Source: Limnanthes douglasii subsp. nivea
Taxonomy: Eukaryota; Streptophyta; Magnoliopsida; Brassicales; Limnanthaceae
Direction: 5' to 3'
Assembly (NCBI GenBank): GCA_036936605.1
Contig: JAUPFV010000001.1
Coordinates: forward strand, 253,014,802-253,078,801
DNA length: 64,000 nt
In this document: piece by piece, positions 35,984 through 46,468 of the stretch
Numbering within the stretch: the stretch's first letter is position 1
Layout of the letters: every line of letters begins with the position of its first letter
Position numbers and translations under genes: made by a program
The notes under the pieces: model-generated
The model's database searches: none
What the model was told of the DNA's origin: nothing
What the model saw: the letters and a program-made list of their open reading frames with translations, nothing else

Positions 35984-35997
35984 ACACGTTGACGTGT
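35984..35997. promoter_or_regulatory. Paired ACGT-core motif (ABRE/G-box-like) in the DXR promoter
   Basis: ACACGTTGACGTGT is an inverted repeat of ACACGT around TG, giving two ACGT cores six bases apart, 254-267 bases before the DXR start codon. Such cores bind bZIP and some bHLH factors in light- and ABA-responsive promoters. Binding is inferred from the motif only. Confidence 0.45.
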
Positions 35998-36131
35998 CAG
36001 TCAATTTATTTCTACTGATAACAGTATCAATTGATTCGCTTCCTGTTTTAATATGTATCTTATCTTTTGAATTTCCAGCCTTGCCTTTCTTTCTTCAAAT
36101 GTTTTGATACGCAATTCCTTCTTCAAAATGC

Positions 36132-36141
36132 CAAATAAATA
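36132..36141 (+). promoter_or_regulatory. Possible TATA element of DXR
   Basis: CAAATAAATA lies 110 bases before the start codon and is followed at 36165-36250 by a pyrimidine-rich leader with CTCTCTG repeats, typical of plant 5' UTRs. The match to a TATA box is only fair. Confidence 0.35.
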
Positions 36142-36250
36142 CCAAAATCACCAACCAGAACTCTTACATACATGTTTCTGACCCACACACAGAGACATAC
36201 ACCTCTCTGTTCAGTTCTTAGCTCTCTGATTTCTCGATTGAATTGAACTA

Positions 36251-39200
36251 ATGGCTGTCAATATGCTTCACCCAGCTGAAATCAAGTCCCTTTCTTTCTT
36301 CACCACAACTAATTCAACTCATCTTCTCCCCAAATTTCCAGGTTTTTCTTTTCATTTCGTTAAAATGTTGATAAATCTTGTTCTGTTCGTTTGAAAGCTG
36401 TTCTGTTTGGTTACTGAGAAAAAAAAATCAGACTTTTGTTTATATACTAAGAAAAAATATGGTTTTTGGGTTGATTTCAGTAGGTGGTGTTTGGTTGATA
36501 GCGATGTTAGGTGTACACTGGTAATGATTGTAGATAGAGCTTTTGTTTTTCATTATTATATATTTATGCTGTCGTACAAGTTGCAAACTTTCAAATCTTG
36601 AAATTTTTAGCTTTGAGGTTGATCTCTGATTTAATATATCGAAATTGATGTTGAGAGTTGGTGTTTGTGGGCGTTTAGGAGGGTTGGTATCAAAGAGTAA
36701 GAGCATGAATATAATTCTAGAAATCACAAAGTTTGTAGCTTTGTGGAAAAGAAAGATGATCTGGATCAAGTTTTGAGACTTTTCTTTAGGTTGGTTGACA
36801 ATTAAAAAGAGAGCTTGCATGTAATTCTAAAAATCACAAAGTTTTTAGTTTCTTATTATCTAGCCCAAGTTTTGAACTTTGAGTTTATGGTCTTTAGGTG
36901 GGTTGACATATAAGAGAAGAGATAATCAAATCAAATATAGTAGAAGAGTCCATTGTTCAGTACAACAACCTCCTCCAGCTTGGCCAGGACGAGCTGTTCC
37001 GGAGTCTGTAAGTAAGACTTGGGACGGCCCAAAACCTATTTCGATCGTTGGATCCACTGGTTCAATCGGAACTCAGGTACTATTAGAGATTCAAGACACT
37101 AATTATCTTATTCGGATATTTGGTGAAATTTTGATTTTGGAATTTTTTGTGATTTTTTTCAGACACTAGACATTGTAGCCGAAAATCCGGAAAAATTTAG
37201 AGTCGTAGCTCTTGCTGCCGGTTCGAATGTAGCTCTACTTGTTGATCAGGTAAAAAATACAAACTTAAAAGTAAATTTACACTTTTGATTGTTTTGAGTG
37301 TGATTCATTGATGTTAGGGACTTTTTTATGAACGAAACAGGTAAAGAGATTCAGGCCTCAATTGGTTGCGGTTAGAAACGAGTCTTTAGTAGATGAGCTC
37401 AAAGAGGCTTTGGCTGATGTTGATTACAAACCAGAGATTATTCCCGGGGAACAAGGCATCATTGAGGTAGTATAATATATATTATTATTTTCAATTTTAT
37501 TGTTGAAGTTCTTCTGGGTTATAGGACTCAAAGGGGCTCTTTATAATGCTTACAGGTTGCTCGCCACCCGGATGCTGTCACTGTAGTTACAGGAATTGTG
37601 GGTTGTGCAGGACTAAAGGTGAGAATGGTGTAAGGTTCTTTAGTTTCTCGCCAATATGTTAAGATTAGTTAGGAATTATTTGGTGGTAATCAAAAACATA
37701 AGTTTAGTATTTCTTTAACTCATAGGATGTTTGGTGTATAATAATAGGAATCAACAAATTTTAAAGCTAAAGATAACTATGTAAAATGAAAAAGAGACCT
37801 CTAACAAATTGAATACGTGCTTTTGATAAAAACAAAAACGTATAGAGAAGAAGCCAGTTAAAAAGAAGATCGTGAAAAACAAAGTATAAAATCTAGATTC
37901 ATTTAAGCCTTAAGAGTTGGACCAACCAAAACAAGTTTTTGCTAATAAGCCAAATGGCACCAAACAGTCTTTAGTTCCTCATAAGCGAAGATGCATTTTT
38001 TCCAAAAGAAGTCTTAAATAACATCGAGTTGCTAACTTTTTTCTTTTTATGTTTTTAACTATTTATTTTCTATTTTGTGCCAGCCTACCGTGGCTGCAAT
38101 TGAAGCAGGAAAAGACATAGCCTTAGCAAATAAAGAGACACTAATTGCTGGTGGTCCTTTTGTCCTACCTCTTGCTCATAAACACAACGTCAAAATTCTT
38201 CCAGCTGATTCGGAACATTCTGCCATATTTCAGGTATTTGACATCTCCATAATACTCTTCCTTTCTATCAGCCTAGATTTTAAATTAGGAAATTTTTTCA
38301 GTGTATTCAAGGTTTACCTGAAGGTGCCCTTCGACGTATTATTTTAACAGCATCTGGTGGCGCTTTCAGGTGTGTAATCATTTTTGTCATTTATATTACT
38401 TTTCGGAAGGCATTAGAAGTTGTACATAGTTTGGATGTTATTCGTGTTAATACATCCCATATAACCTGGAATTAGTGGCATGATCCACTATCGATATGCT
38501 GACTAGGGCTGAAATTGAGCGGAGCCGAGCCGAATATATAGATGTTTCAGCTTGGCTCAAACATAAAAAGTCAAGGCTCGAGCTCGAAATTCTATCTTAA
38601 AGCTCGGCTAAGACCGATTAAACACTCAATCGGCTTGATTTCTACCATCTACGAACGAAAAAAAGCGAAGGACCAAAATTATTATAAGTCCGCTAACATG
38701 CTTGGTTTGAAACTTCAAATTTTATTATAACCGCCAAAATGTATTGGTCTAAATAACTTGTACGTGGATATATAATAATTTGTTTGTTTCCAAATGGAGC
38801 TGTTCGCTAGCTCAAATTTCAAGCTCGAAGTGAAATTCGAACTATTTATCAGGCTCGAAGCTTGGCTCTAGCTCGAATTTTGAGAGCTTGAGCAAAGCTA
38901 TTTCGAGCCAAGCCCGAGCTCAAGTAGCTCGTTTGTTAGTCAGCAGATGACATCCAACTTTCTTAAGCCTTATGAGAATTAGTTGGGTCAAATATCCTTT
39001 AGTAAATCACAATGTTGGCTTAACTTTGTCATTGGCAGAGATTGGCCAGTTGAGAAACTAAAAGATGTTAAAGTGGCTGACGCTTTGAAGCATCCTAACT
39101 GGAGTATGGGGAAGAAGATAACGGTTGACTCGGCTACTCTTTTTAATAAGGTTTTCTTCTACTATATGCTTCCCTTTGTTAATATATACGACGACATGGA

Positions 39201-41046
39201 ATTAATGGCATGATCTATATTGTGACAACATTTCTTTTTTAAGACATTTTTTTCCCAAGCGTTGTTTGATCTTTGTAGACTTTCTTGTTTCGGTTGTTTG
39301 ATTGGTCTGATCTTTTAGGCTTAAAATATAGTTTTCTAAGCTTATACGATCCAAAAACCAAAAGCTAATGAGACTAGCTTTTCTTTCATTATCTGACTTT
39401 TCTTAAATTCCTTTAGTTATTGGTTTTACTTTGTAATGTCATTTTTAACCTTAACGTCTGGTTTTTCTTTTATCATTATGCACCAAGCAGCCTATAATAT
39501 TTTTCCGAAAAACTAGCTTTTTACCTTAAGCTGAGAACCAGACAATTCCTTAACTACAGGGGTAGAACTTATAATTGAAAAGACCACCTTCTTTGTCTAT
39601 ATTGACAGGGACTAGAAGTCATTGAAGCCCATTATTTATTTGGAGCTGAATACGATGATATCGAAATTGTAATTCATCCTCAGTCTATAATACACTCCAT
39701 GATTGAAACACAGGTTTGATTTCTCTTGTTCATTGCTTTTCTAATATTCTAATTTTAAAAAAGCTACTAACTTTTGTTGATTGGTTCATAATGTTCTTCC
39801 AGGACTCATCTGTACTCGCACAATTAGGATTGCCCGATATGCGTTTACCTATTCTATACACATTGTCATGGCCCGACAGAATTTATTGCTCCGAAATAAC
39901 TTGGCCTCGCCTTGATCTTTGCAAGTAAACATTCTCTTCTCTTCAATTTTAGGGGTTGTTTGGTCCAGGTTTATTGGCTCTTTAATTTATAAACAAAAAG
40001 ATTGTTTGTTTCCTCTACCTTCTTTAGCTTAATCAAAAGTTAATAATTTTAAGATTCTTATAAGTTTTAACCCTTCTTTCTCATTCTTTCGTTACTAAAC
40101 TTTCGTATATACTCTTTCTTAGCGTTCTTGGTTTATATCCGCGTCTGTCGGTCAGATTCACCATTTTTGACATAAAAACTAGTTTTTTTTTTCAATGCAC
40201 AAAACAAGCTTTGGCTTTGCTCTTAAAAGTTTAACTTATTTTATATGTTTATTTTAGCTAACATTGTAGCTTATAAGTCATGCACCAAACAACTTCTTGA
40301 TCACAAAATGTATTAGGCTGAAAGGGGACCTTGAAATGAGTCATTTACAGCCAGAAGTAACTGATAATTAAAATAAACATTCTTCATATAAATATTTTTT
40401 TTTAAATGAGAAATTTACAAAATCTTGAAAGGCACCCAACAACTTTCCAGCGACCTTATATCGGTTTTACGCAGGCTTGGTTCGCTAACTTTCAAGGCGC
40501 CCGACAACATAAAATACCCATCGATGGATCTTGCGTATGCAGCTGGACGAGCTGGAGGAACAATGACAGGAGTCCTTAGTGCAGCCAATGAAAAAGCTGT
40601 AGAGATGTTCATCGATGAAAAGTAACTACTTTGTTTACACTAAATTTCTGATAGATATATCTTACTATCTTAGTTTCGACATATTAGTCCCCCTAGTTTC
40701 TTTAGGGTAGAAGGACCATCGGTGTCTAGTAAATAACTGTGGAGAGTATTAGTGTTATTTTGATTAAGGATGGACTAATTTTTCGACTACGTTATAGTCT
40801 AATCAACACTATAGCCGAATGATATTTCGGTATTTGACAAGCTTTAGCTGATTAATGTTGTTTTTGCTTGTTTGCAGGATCAGCTATTTGGATATTTTTA
40901 AGGTGGTCGAGAAAACATGCGACAAACATAAGGCCGAGCTAGTAACGACGCCTTCTCTAGAGGAGATCATACATTATGACTTATGGGCTCGAGAGTTTGC
41001 AGCAAATTTGCAGAACATTTCAGGTCAAGCACCTGTTCCTGTATAA
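36251..41046 (+). CDS. DXR: 1-deoxy-D-xylulose 5-phosphate reductoisomerase, plastidial
   Basis: Converts DXP and NADPH to 2-C-methyl-D-erythritol 4-phosphate, the committed step of the plastid MEP isoprenoid pathway. Twelve exons: 36251-36341, 36898-37076, 37163-37249, 37341-37466, 37556-37618, 38084-38233, 38302-38369, 39039-39150, 39609-39713, 39803-39924, 40475-40621, 40878-41046. All introns are GT-AG and the exons join without a stop into 472 residues, the usual plant length. Residues 1-49 form a basic, Ser/Thr-rich transit peptide; C-S-V (50-52) marks the likely processing site, followed by PPPAWPGRA (55-63). The NADPH motif GSTGSIG is at 82-88, ALANKE at 195-200, metal ligands D224, E226 and E295, and the active-site loop HPNWSM at 273-278. 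Leu337 stands where I recall Trp in Arabidopsis DXR (Glu in E. coli), so it is probably tolerated. The start is the first ATG after a pyrimidine-rich leader. Confidence 0.97.
36671..36925 (+). repeat. 110-bp tandem duplication across the intron 1 / exon 2 junction
   Basis: Unit 1 is 36671-36780 and unit 2 is 36781-36890; a partial unit 3 starts at 36891. Each begins with a TTTAG acceptor followed by G-x-GGGTTG or GTTGGTTGACA, then an AAGAG run; units 1 and 2 both contain AATTCTARAAATCACAAAGTTT and CAAGTTTTGA. The real exon 2 starts at 36898. The acceptors at 36678 and 36789 are copies of it. Splicing to 36789 would give GWLTIKKR in place of GGLTYKRR and then a stop; splicing to 36678 would also reach a stop. 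Confidence 0.75.
38497..38945. mobile_element. MITE-like insertion in DXR intron 7
   Basis: About 449 bp with matching inverted ends: TGCTGACTA at 38497-38505 and its reverse complement TAGTCAGCA at 38937-38945. The outer portions are rich in GAGCCGAGCC, GGCTCGAGCTCG and AGCTCGAATTT words on both sides, in opposite orientation. This style of sequence is common in hAT-like and other MITEs of plants. It has no coding capacity. No clear target duplication was seen (GATA versus GATG flanks). The open frame inside is not a gene. Confidence 0.5.
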
Positions 41047-41130
41047 TATAACTTCTGCACTTGTAGCCATAACAGATATATACACCGCCATTTGACCCGA
41101 TTCATGGGTTAGTGTTTAAGGTAGTTATTC

Positions 41131-41136
41131 AATAAA
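41131..41136 (+). terminator. Polyadenylation signal of DXR
   Basis: AATAAA, 85 bases after the TAA stop codon. T-rich sequence upstream and a cleavage-compatible region downstream fit a plant 3' end. Confidence 0.6.
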
Positions 41137-41596
41137 GAGCGGGAAGATTCGCATTCAGGCAAATTTAGTTTAGAGACATTTTTGGATTATATTCTGCAAT
41201 CATATTATATATTTTCAATTTTTTTGTTCTTTTGAAAGTTTTTGGATAGAGAAATATAATTGAGGGGTATAATGGTCTTAAAATGGTGAGAAGGTGACTG
41301 GGCAGCAATTGACATCTTAGTGGAAGAAGTAGCTTTGTTAAGATAAATCTCACTCTGGTCTGCCATCGTTGAGCACTAAAGAAAATGTTGAACATGGCCA
41401 GCTTGATTCATTTCATCTTGTCTACCTCTTCTCTTATCAAATATAATAAATTCAATCCGATTTCATTTACAAAAAACATAACCTTGTTTGACTGTTTGAT
41501 TTGTGAACAGAGATCAAAAGTTTCACTGTAGTTTGTCTTAAAAGCACGTTAAAATTATTTTTTTGAAAAATTATCATTTAAAGCATCTTATCAAAT
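41137..41596. other. DXR downstream region
   Basis: Probably the end of the 3' UTR and then intergenic DNA. No gene is recognised; the short open frame on the minus strand has no domain. Confidence 0.4.
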
Positions 41597-41792
41597 TATT
41601 TGGTTGAGTAAGACATGCTTCGTTCGAGTCCCTCTACATACGCTTTTTCGGCTGAGTCTGTCACCTTATGCTTTCTCGGCTGAGTATGTCATCTTGTCTG
41701 ATTTACTTCGGACGTTGGTTTGCAGGCTCGGCTGAGTCTGTCACCTTGTGTGGTTTACTTCTACCGTTGGTTTGCCGGCTGTGCACACCAAA
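41597..41792 (+). mobile_element. SINE with internal duplication
   Basis: Flanked by ATCAAAT direct repeats (41590-41596 and 41793-41799). The head has TGGTTGAGTAAG, like a polymerase III A box, and 12 bases later GTTCGAGTCCC, a good B box; the spacing is shorter than in tRNA genes, so part of the head is deleted. The body contains CGGCTGAGTCTGTCACCTTRTG twice plus a variant, GTTTACTTC and TTGGTTTGCAGGCT. The last word is shared with the SINE at 13.85-13.94 kb, so both probably belong to one Au-like family. The 3' GTTTACC/GCGGCTGCGGGTT segment is missing or replaced. Confidence 0.6.
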
Positions 41793-42150
41793 ATCAAATA
41801 TAATTTTCAATAAACATCCAAAATATCACATCTTTATCTAATAGTCAGAAGACATTCTGGCAACCAATTTCCTAAATATTTTTCATATCTTTTACTTTCA
41901 ATGTTTTTAAATTTTGAAACATTCATATTTTTAAAATCAGAATAATAAAACATCTAAAATGTAATTATAAAGAACAAACAAATAAGATATATAAATAATT
42001 TTTTTAAACCAAATATGAAATACAAGTTAAATTATTCGTAAAATCAATTAGTACAAAAAAATAAAAATTTCTTAGAAACTCTCAGAAAACAACCTTTTTT
42101 AAAAATTCAAAGGCAATATCGCTTTTGTGTTTGATTTGACCCTACTGTAA
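41793..42150. other. AT-rich spacer
   Basis: Nothing recognised. Confidence 0.35.
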
Positions 42151-43160
42151 ATGACGTATGACTGGTATCTTCAAATCCGTCCCATGATAATTGGAGAAGT
42201 GTCCTCATCTAAATCAAAACTGTACTTTCCATCACCGTCAAAATCTGTCAAAAACCAATCAACCAATTCAGTTTTTTCACTCTATGTTCTTAATAGTAGA
42301 GGTCCAACCGAGAGACAATTTACTCATTACTCTAAACAAGACTATAAAGATGAGGAATTCCCACCTCTACCTCAAAGTAAAGGATTACAAAAAGAAAATA
42401 ATGGGAATTCACCTTATTAATTTTGGTCAAATCACACATTTCGGAACCAATTCAATCTTCGATCAAAACTCTCCCCAACAACTCAATTTACAAAACCTGA
42501 AGCAAACTCAAAATATAAGATTACCTACTAAAACATATGCAGAGACCATAAGGATTAGGATTGTAACAAAAGAAATTCTACATGAAAAGGTTAAGATTTA
42601 AGACAAAGGTGATCATATGTCAATACATTTTTTGGCACAAGAAAAAGAGAACCCGATGACTAACTCGAAACATATGTTAATTGTCAAATTTTTGAACGGT
42701 AGATTCCAAACAACTTCCATTCAGAAGTTCTTGGGAAATTTTGGTTTATGTGGTAAGTTTGATCTAGCCATGTGGGATCGTAGACATCTTATGATAGAAC
42801 TGGATATTCAATAAATTTTTAGGAGAATATGGAGAAGGAATGTATCGCACATTGGTCAACATACAATGACGTTCTAAAATGAAATTCCTTCTTCCACCCC
42901 ATATTTTATATAGTGTGGATCACACCTCCAAATATACTCGAATGTATGTACAATGAAGACATAATTAAGGTTATAACCAAGTCAATATGCAATCCTCTAG
43001 CAGTTTGGGTCCCATATGAGAATAAAGCAATATACAATTGTTGTAAGTCATGTATAGACCTGGATGTCTCAAAGAACTTTCTAACAAAATTATGGATAGG
43101 CTTTGGATAAAATAAAGGTTTTTGGCAAGAGATTTAATATGGAGACATGCCATATTACTG
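42151..43160 (+). pseudogene. DUF4283 ORF1 relic of a LINE
   Basis: After a poorly conserved N-terminal part (42151-42600, PPLPQSKG-like) comes a DUF4283 domain: HMLIVKFLNGR, then NFGLCGKFDLAMWDRRHLMIE (42617-42812), and after a frame change VWITPPNILECMYNEDIIKV, ICNPLAV, CIDLDVSKN and LWIGFG (42913-43108). It ends at DMPYYCY near 43145, where the CCHC zinc knuckle should start but is lost. This domain order (DUF4283 then zinc knuckle) is typical of ORF1 in plant L1-like LINEs. Stops and frameshifts make it non-functional. No LINE reverse transcriptase follows. Confidence 0.6.
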
Positions 43161-43389
43161 CTACTAATATTTCCCCCTTTTAATTTCGAAACGAAGTCTC
43201 CGAGGAGATTCCTAAGTCAGAATCTATGACAAAAACTGACTTAAATATTCAAGTTGTAGAAAGTACTTCTCTCTCAGACTCCAAGGGTAATACTTCGAAG
43301 AAACCAACTCCAAAGAAAAAAAAAGATTTTTAAAAAATCACTCTTCATGAGGATATTGATGCACATCTAAGTGTGAATCTTAAAGACGT

Positions 43390-45486
43390 CTTCCCTGAGT
43401 ACCTTATTACACTAAAAAATATGTAATATGAGTTTTTCAACCAATCTGAGGCTAAAAACACCCAAGAAGCAGTGGGGTATCAATGATAATCTCACTCTTC
43501 GATTCCACTCTCTTATAGAATGGCTTGCACCGGACACATGGAGACACTCCGCTCTCTTTAGAGAAAAATAGCCCGTTGTCTTGGACCTTCGGTTCCCATT
43601 GGACAAGTCATAGTAGACTACTATGAGATAATCGACCTGTGTCCGATGCAAGCCATTCCAAACTTGTGTTTTACATTGCTATCAAGTATAATGGCATCAA
43701 GACTTGCTCAAACACCTCTTCTAATAGAGTAGTTCATTGCACAGACTAGTCTCTCAAAGAATCTTGTTCTGCCCTTCTACTACCTTATGGTTGGAAAATC
43801 TGCAAGACTTATCGATGATCTTCTCGAGGCTAAAATATTAAGGACACAAAGATTTTTCTTTATCAATTGTGTTTGAGAGAACGGAAAAGAGATTTCTACC
43901 GAGAATCCTTCGAGGTTAAATCTCAAATGGAAGATTACGAGTAAGTAACATGACTTATTATTCCAAATGTAATTCTATTTCAAATATTTTATTTTTTATT
44001 GTTCATCGTAGGAATTTCGAGGTGGTACAAAATCCATCATGATGTTTCCAATAACACATTCGCCAAACTAACTTAGTGGATAGAAAATGAGTGGTGTTAC
44101 AAATTTCACAGGGCATTCGTGCCTCTAAACTTTATCTTAAGTCATTTACGAAAGATCTTCCCGGATCATGTTGTCCGAGCTGAAAACCTAATGGCACCCT
44201 CTAGTGCAGGAGATATTGTGAAGAGACTAGCTCCTTCTGACGTACACGTCATTTTACGTGTTTGGAATAGGTCACAAAACCGTTTACCTCCCACGAAGAA
44301 GAATAAGAAATCTTAAACTAGCTCCTCAAAAGAACAAAAGAAGAAGAGGCCTCAATGGAAACCAAAGAGAAAAACTAATCCAACCAATACCAAAAAAGAA
44401 ACATCTGGATATTTGAAGAAAATAAAAACTTTCGTTGTTTTCAAGAAAAAGAAGAGCTCTTCGAAAACTCCTCAAATAATTGTGACAAGAGATATGGTTG
44501 ATGCGTCTTCTCCCATTCCAACCCCCATCGCTGAAGCTAACTTCATTTTTGAAGAAGCAAAAAAATAAAATGAAGACCGAGACCTCTACACGGGACGTCA
44601 AGTCCAAGAAATTCAAAATTAAATTGTTGAAATTAGCGATCAACTTGTTAGATCAGGACTTTCTGGATCAGGATCAGATAGAGGATAACATTATTAGTTA
44701 ATCAACCTAGCCTTCCTGAAAATCAAAATATATCCCTTACTCGGGTCGCGTCCTCAAATGCCCACGGTTTGTATAATTTGTTTCTTCCACAGCGTCCAAG
44801 TGAACCATCCAAAGAAGTTTCAAATATACTAACTCATTTCTCAGACCTATCAAATTCTCTCATCGCTGCTCAAAACCAACTGAAAAATGTTGTAAAAAAT
44901 GTTATTTGGTGGAAAAAGAATCTGCTCACGACAAAAAGTGGGCTAAGCTTTGCAGCAGGCTAGTCCTCGAGGAATTCGAAGGCTTTGCAAAAGACATATC
45001 GTAATTTCGCAGCAGTTTTGTTGAGATAAACTGTCGCCTGGCTTAAAAATAAAAGGAGTTGGAAGAGCTCAAGGTAAAACATTAAGCTAAAATAGACGAA
45101 GAGCATTTGAAGCAAGCTTCACTAAAGCAACTCTATGAAGAAAGCGAAATAGTAAGAAAGAAATCCATTAAAGACTTGGAATCGTCAAAATTAAATTAGA
45201 TGAGGAAATGTGTGCTACCATCAAATTCTTGGTGGATAAAAGTGAAATGGATAGCCTTTCTTCCATAAAAGTATCTGAAGAACAAACAAGAATCTCTTTG
45301 GTTCACAAATTCCATCAAGCTTTACCAAAGACAAATTTAGCAGATTTCTGGAATTTAATCCCAGTAGATCAATGCCCTAAAGAAGCCTTTGTCGCTATCC
45401 CAAGTGATTCAGAAGAATCTGAATCTGAGGATAATGAAGATAGCACATCAGGCGCTTCAGATCAAGAAGGGAGCTCCTCGAAATGA
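43390..45486 (+). pseudogene. Unrecognised coding relic, acidic C-terminus
   Basis: A chain of plus-strand segments in changing frames. 43470-43730 reads LTLRFHSLIEWLAPDTWRHS with later VDYYEIIDLCPMQAIPNLCF; 44119-44316 reads PSSAGDIVKRLAPSDVHVIL and ends in a Lys-rich run; 44330-44480 is strongly basic (KKRPQWKPKRK); 45208-45483 ends in an acidic, Ser-rich tail (SDSEESESEDNEDST). I do not recognise a domain. It lies between the LINE relic and a minisatellite, antisense to the gypsy polyprotein that starts at 46469, a place where Tat-lineage elements often carry an extra antisense ORF. A captured host gene is the alternative. Confidence 0.4.
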
Positions 45487-45723
45487 AGCTCGGATAATGC
45501 ACCCAATGATGGCAAGGGTAAATATAATGTGGTGTTGTACTTATGAAAATTATTGTTTTGTTGTTGTGTTTTGTTGTTTTATTATCTCTATTATGTCTAT
45601 GTTTATTTTGTTGGGTTGGTGTCTGTGTTTATAAGTGCTAGACATGTAGCACTTTTTGTCAATTTTTGTTTTGTTAAAAAATGCTAAGTATCACTACCCT
45701 TTTTCCAAACCTCGTATAATCGA

Positions 45724-46255
45724 ACAATGCTTCAACAAACGTTTAGCACCTCAAGTTATATTACCACTCAAATTAATACTTCGAAAAATGATTTAAATAG
45801 ATGTTAGCACTCCGAATTAGATCGTTACTCAAATTGCCACTTCGAAAAATGCTTTCAAATGGATGTTAACACTTCGAATCATATGACCACTCAAATTGGC
45901 ACTTCAAAAAATGATTTTGTTAATTCGTGAGCACTTCGAGTTATAAGACCACTCACACTGGAACTTAACAATTCTTTTAATGGGTGTTAACACTTTGAAG
46001 TGTATCGTTACTCAAATTGACATTTTGAACAATGCTTTAAATGAACGTTAACACTTCGAATTATATCGTCTCTCAAGTTGGCACTTCAAACAATACTTTT
46101 AAGGGACATTAGCACTTTGAATTATATCTCCACTCATATTTGCACTTATAACAATGATTTAAATGAACGTTAGCACGTGAAATTATATTGCCACTCAAAT
46201 TAGCAATTCCAAAAATGCTCTTAATAAACGTTAGCACTTTGAATTATATCTTTCT
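45724..46255. repeat. Minisatellite, about 61 bp unit, about nine copies
   Basis: The unit is approximately GTTAGCACTTCGAATTATAT, then CGCCACTCAAATTGGCACTT, then CGAACAATGCTTTAAATGAAC. Units start near 45741, 45803, 45863, 45928, 45986, 46046, 46107, 46167 and 46229, spacing 58-65 bases. Copies differ by point changes but stay in phase. It begins about 240 bases after the acidic-tail relic and stops about 210 bases before the 3' end of the minus-strand gypsy pol. Confidence 0.85.
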
Positions 46256-46468
46256 AAATTACTTTGAAGATGATTAGTCCTTGTGTAATTTACAAAATAA
46301 TTTTATCATCACTAAAGACTATTGGACAAGTAAGAGAAAATTAATTTATAATTGAATATATATATGGCCCCTCATTAACACCTTCATGAGCCACCAGGAG
46401 AGGAAAATGTATGCCACTGTACAAACTGTATAAACAAAAAAACTACAGTATCATAAACGTACTAAAAA

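Noticed and set aside
36440..36820. 126-codon minus-strand open frame in DXR intron 1
   Set aside because: It lies wholly in the intron, has no domain and overlaps the tandem duplication; treated as chance.
38542..38730. 62-codon open frame in DXR intron 7
   Set aside because: It lies inside the MITE-like insertion and has no domain.
41597..41640. tRNA gene suggested by A and B box motifs
   Set aside because: Box spacing is too short for a tRNA fold and the body is SINE-like, with flanking direct repeats.
44326..44643. Minus-strand open frame of 105 codons opposite the basic part of the unrecognised relic
   Set aside because: It is an antisense shadow of a Lys-rich segment (giving Phe/Leu-rich protein).
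45724..46255. CRISPR-like array
   Set aside because: The repeats are contiguous and diverged with no unique spacers, in a plant genome; it is a minisatellite.
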